A stretch of 64,000 nucleotides of DNA from Macropodus opercularis (Eukaryota > Chordata > Actinopteri > Anabantiformes > Osphronemidae). The notes below the pieces were generated by a model, which saw only the letters and a program-made list of their open reading frames with translations, ran no database searches and had not been told where the DNA came from. A program made the translations under genes and the position numbers. Where the stretch lies: assembly GCA_030770545.1 (NCBI GenBank), contig CM061096.1:10769501-10833500 (forward strand). The letters are read 5' to 3'. Of this stretch, positions 60,211 to 64,000 are shown in pieces (the stretch's first letter is position 1; the number at the start of each line of letters is the position of its first letter).

Positions 60211-62652
60211 TCACCAGGCCACGCTGTTCCACACCGCCACTCTGGCAGGACAGATCTTAAGCGGTTTGGGGTTATTTTTATTGATGTTGGCTCCCGGGCA
60301 GAAGAAGGGGTAAATCTTCTCCGTGAAAACGTCAGTGAAGGTGTAGATGGGTGTCATGCTGACCGGGTTAGAGAAGGTCACTTTCCCAGAATCATAGTCC
60401 AGCTGCACCCTGACTCTGGTCAGCTGCCCTTCCAGGTGCAGTGGGGTGCTGGGCCTCGTCATGGCCAAGTACTCGCCCTCGCAGTGTGAGATCATCCAAA
60501 ACCCGCCGCTGGGACAGCCTGAGATACGGCCTTTTCTGTCGATGGACTCCTTGACCACGCCGAGCATCCAGTCCACCTTATCCCCAACCTCCACCTCCCA
60601 GGCGTGGCAGCCTGACGTGAAGCCCTCTGAGCCGAGCACAAAGACAAAGTGGCCGAAACGCTCGGGGTTGTCTGGGAGCTGCTGCACAGCTCCACTGTTA
60701 GTCACACTTGTCAGGTCTGAGGAGAGGGACAGCCAGTGATAGGCCGTGTTGGGGTCCAGGGTGATGGGAGCTATAAGGGCAACAACACAAGACAAATAAT
60801 GACGAACCGTTTAAACACACCGAAGGAAGAAATAAAGAGAACTTACTATAATGGACCAGCTCCACCATCCTCTCCCACACATGGTACTTGAGGGAGCTGA
60901 CATGACGGCTCACGTTTATAAGGACACCTGACAGTTTGTCAGGCTCATTCTGAGGGATCTGTGCTCTGGGACGAAAATGACACAGGATAATAACCATCTA
61001 GCGAAATCTGGTCTAAACACACACACCATGCTGTAGAGAATCTTACCTTTTCTTTGTGCTGGTATACTCCTGAAAGCAAAACAAAAGCCGTTGTAAGCAC
61101 TGTTTGCGTAGAGAGATGAATTCAGAGACAAGACGCTGAACCCGCTCACTTTAAGGAAGAGGGCGTCGTTGGAGGCAATCTCGTTCTCAATGGCAATGAC
61201 TGCTTGGGAGGAGGTGAGGATATCTCTGGTGATGCTCTCAGACTTCTTCTTCACCACCTCTGTCTTCTCCTCATACTCCTGCTGCAGGGCGGCGAGACGC
61301 ACCGTCTCCTCCTTCTGTAGAAACTCACGGAGCAGCGCAAACTCCTCTTTAATCTGCTTCTCTGTGGCCTGAGTCTGGTTCTAGCACAAAGAAAGAACAC
61401 GACGTGACCATGCACTGAAATGCTCATGAGTGGGAGTCTGCTGTGCATCGTGCTCTTCTTTAAGTGTAAAAAATGACTTATGTACGTTGGCTTCTGTTTA
61501 TCTCCTGATCGACACAATTCAACCAGGAACAATTGCTTAGCTTTAATCAAACTAAATCTGTTTCCTGGTCATGAACCAAATGGGCATAACCCTATAGCTA
61601 TTATACACAGTTTAACTCAAATATCTGTCCCTTATTCTTGCAAAACAGACTTTATTCAAAACATCCTGATTTGATAAATAAAGCATCTCATTATCTCGCT
61701 CTGGCTCTCACCTGTCACCCCGTTCAAGAACAGACGCTCTATGCAGAACAGCTCCGTCTCTTCTAACACCTTGGCTGACATGTTTACACACTAAGTGCGT
61801 GGCTCAGCTTCAGGCACAGTCACGTCAGCTGTCCTGCAGGCTCTCTAGTGTTTCAAGGATCTCAGTATTTATTGATACCTTCATGTGCACAGTTGTGTCA
61901 TCACACTCCTGCTTGGCCTCGTACAGACGACGCAGATTATTCTTCAGAGGAATCAGGTCTTTCTTAAGCTCTGCCTGAGGGGCGAGGGTAGAAAACATGT
62001 CAAAATGCCAGAGTATGAGCCCTGCGTTGATGCTCCCGCTAAAGTCGGAAACTTCTGCTTTTAATACAGAGACAAATAATTTGAAACCCACTGCAGATAA
62101 ATTGCTCTGTACCTTCAGATCCTGAGCGCCTTCTTCCAAAGGACAGAATTTGTGTCCCTGGTGCTTCTTGGATGTGTGACACACACAGCACAAGACTTCA
62201 GAATCGTCCAGACAGAAGAGCTTGAGAACTTCTCCATGTGTGCTGCACTTCACTTCCACCGTCTTCGCTTCCTGCCCTGGTCCACCGGCCGCTGCTCCCG
62301 TTCCAGCTTTGGCCGCCCCATGCTCCCTCATGAAGGTTTCGGCCACGTTCTTCAGGGCCAGGCTGACCGTGGGCTCTGTCAGGGAGCACGTCCTCCTACA
62401 GATGGGACACTCACGCTTGGCCTTCTTCTTGTTCCAGAACTGCTGCAGACAGGCTTGGCAGAAGCTGTGGCTGCACTTGAGAACCACAGGATTCTTGAAG
62501 ATTTCATAGCAAACAGTACAGGTCAGCTCCTCTTCCAACACGGTGCCTGTATACGAGGACGCAGCCCGCAGTCGCGGGACTAAGGGCACCTTGGGACTGC
62601 TGAAGAAGGAGAGTTTCCCCGGCTGAGATGAAGCTCGTGGGCGCAACGCCAT
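60211..62652 (-). CDS. TRIM family E3 ubiquitin ligase (RING, B-box, coiled coil, PRY-SPRY), TRIM35/39-like
   Basis: Six exons on the - strand: 62652-62113, 61974-61879, 61380-61150, 61069-61047, 60965-60847 and 60770-60211, giving 522 residues. The 96, 231 and 23 bp middle exons are the standard set of SPRY-type TRIM genes. The RING (CTVC, CSHSFC, CPIC; C45-C85) should recruit an E2. The B-box2 (C136-H167) and a coiled coil (about 181-310) give dimerisation. A PRY-SPRY domain (about 337-522, with LDPNTAYHWL and CHAWEVEV) binds a target. The target is unknown; fish TRIM-SPRY genes are numerous and many act in innate immunity. About 44 basic, Ser-rich residues precede the RING, longer than usual for the class. 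The family member cannot be fixed from sequence alone. Confidence 0.92.
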
Positions 62653-64000
62653 GACAGGTTACTATCAATCCTTTCAGCTGTGGCTGCGTGGTGCAGAAAG
62701 CGCACTCAGCTACAGAGAAGAGCTCCTGGTTGACTGTCCACAGAAAAATCTGGACACTATTTATGAACAACCTGGGTTACAGATTCACAGACTTGAAGAA
62801 CAGGTTTATCCCCCATGTCGTACATGTGCATTAGCAGCTATTTCCATGTAACGGGGCAAACTCCAGCTGAGTCCAATAAAGCGTTTACTTCACAATAAAA
62901 GCAAATGTGTTGCTGAAGATGATCTGGTCTATCTGAGAAAAACAACAAATGGAACTGGTTTTGTAGTGAAACACTGGTGACGACAGAAGGTTCACATAAA
63001 CCAAAACACCTGCATGAAGCATCGGTCTGTATTTCTAATGTAAACGTTCTTCAGGTCTGTTTTGTTGCTTGATGACAAGAGTCCTGCAAGTGACCCCACT
63101 GAGCTCGATCAGTGCTATCAGGTTCATTCAAAGAACACATCCTATCACATTACCTGCAGACACTCACACTGACCTGTCTAGTTAAATGTCATATATATTT
63201 CATGAGGACACAGGAGCGAGAGAAAACACACACACCATCAGGGATCGTTTCTGTGAATGCTGGAAAACGTCCCAGCAGTTCACAGCACTGCTGAGTTAAG
63301 TAATGCGCTACGATGTGTTTAACAGAGGACAGACAGGAGGAAAACATCCATTTCGAGGTTATTGCATTATAATTAGACATTCACAACAGTGTAATACAAA
63401 GCCATCAAAATAATGTTTTTCTCTGTGTTACAGTGTTCTAGCATCAGTTTTTCATACATAAATCCATTTAGATAGTCATCAACTCTGTAGAATGACACAA
63501 ACTTACAAAATAGCTTCAACCATTTGGATATACTGAAAGGGTTAACACCAGCGGTGTTGTAAGACACAAGTTTACCTACGCTGAGCAGCCGGCGCAACGC
63601 TGTCTTTCCTCTCCACAACAAACAGAAGTAGTTTGGTAACATTTTGTTTCAACAGTATACTCGACTTTTCAGCTTTGTGCACCAGAATGCATTCCTCCAA
63701 CAAAATGTGTGAAATGCATGAAACGAAACACGAAGGCATCTTCTTTAACACTGTTCTCTCTGCGTTCACTGTAGTGTGTCGAAACAATAAAGTAACTAAC
63801 ACAATATTCAGTTCATCATCTGTTACATAAGCTTTGTTCTAAAATAAACAACACGTCACTTCATATTAAAAAAAAAAACACCAAAAAAAACATGTTAACA
63901 AGATCCACAAACTTCCTTATGTTCCCACAGAATGGCATAATAAAACGCACATTAACACTGATTTTGTGTAACGCTGTCAAATGTATGAAAAACCGGAATG
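62653..64000. other. Terminal region, no gene recognised
   Basis: The first few hundred bases should hold the TRIM promoter and 5' leader, on the - strand. The rest is AT-rich, with short open frames lacking family resemblance, an AATAAA at 63787-63792 and A runs at 63868-63890. It could be 3' UTR or intron of a gene beyond the window, but nothing here proves that. Confidence 0.5.
63868..63890. repeat. Interrupted poly-A tract
   Basis: Two A runs separated by CACC on the + strand near the window end. Confidence 0.85.

Noticed and set aside
61825..62112. Long open frame continuing past the first TRIM exon
   Set aside because: It reads through an intron. The GTACAG donor after 62113 and the acceptor before 61974 give the standard 96-bp TRIM exon in phase.

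Overview
The window is teleost nuclear DNA. All genes are split by short GT-AG introns, CA/GT microsatellites are common, no prokaryotic operon structure is present, and the products are vertebrate families with fish-like sequence. I reconstructed six protein-coding genes and one microRNA gene by joining exons at splice sites. Every reconstructed reading frame closes exactly on its stop codon. No intact transposon, tRNA, rRNA or CRISPR array was seen.

Layout: (1) 741-2318, + strand, tmed1, a p24 cargo receptor. (2) 5909-24689, - strand, dnm2 (dynamin-2). It is convergent with tmed1 and has about 2.1 kb of 3' UTR. Its alternative-splicing architecture is intact: two mutually exclusive 139-bp exons in the stalk region, and a 12-bp microexon encoding Gly-Glu-Ile-Leu. 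A mir199 hairpin lies on the opposite strand of one intron. (3) 25254-28713, + strand, qtrt1, the catalytic subunit of the queuine tRNA-ribosyltransferase. It is head to head with dnm2 across a TATA-less gap of about 560 bp containing CCAAT boxes. (4) 30766-56343, + strand, a 29-exon Slo2 potassium channel most like KCNT2, with a first intron of about 8.8 kb. (5) 58388-59917, + strand, a six-exon short-chain dehydrogenase/reductase. (6) 60211-62652, - strand, a six-exon TRIM ubiquitin ligase (RING, B-box, coiled coil, PRY-SPRY), convergent with the reductase. The last 1.3 kb holds no gene I can support.

The tmed1-dnm2-qtrt1 block matches human 19p13.2. A KCNT2-like channel sits beside dnm2, while human KCNT1 and KCNT2 sit on the DNM1 (9q) and DNM3 (1q) chromosomes. 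This suggests an ancient linked dynamin-Slo2 pair, possibly an ohnolog lost in mammals. The genes do not form one pathway. The functional links visible here are physical: dnm2 hosts mir199, and dnm2 and qtrt1 probably share a promoter.

The points most worth a second look are the altered sodium-sensor motif in the Slo2 channel, a candidate stop-containing exon in the same gene, the GC splice donor just before the dynamin mutually exclusive exons, the conserved microexon and mir199 hairpin, and a 14-bp G-rich tandem repeat in the channel 3' UTR.
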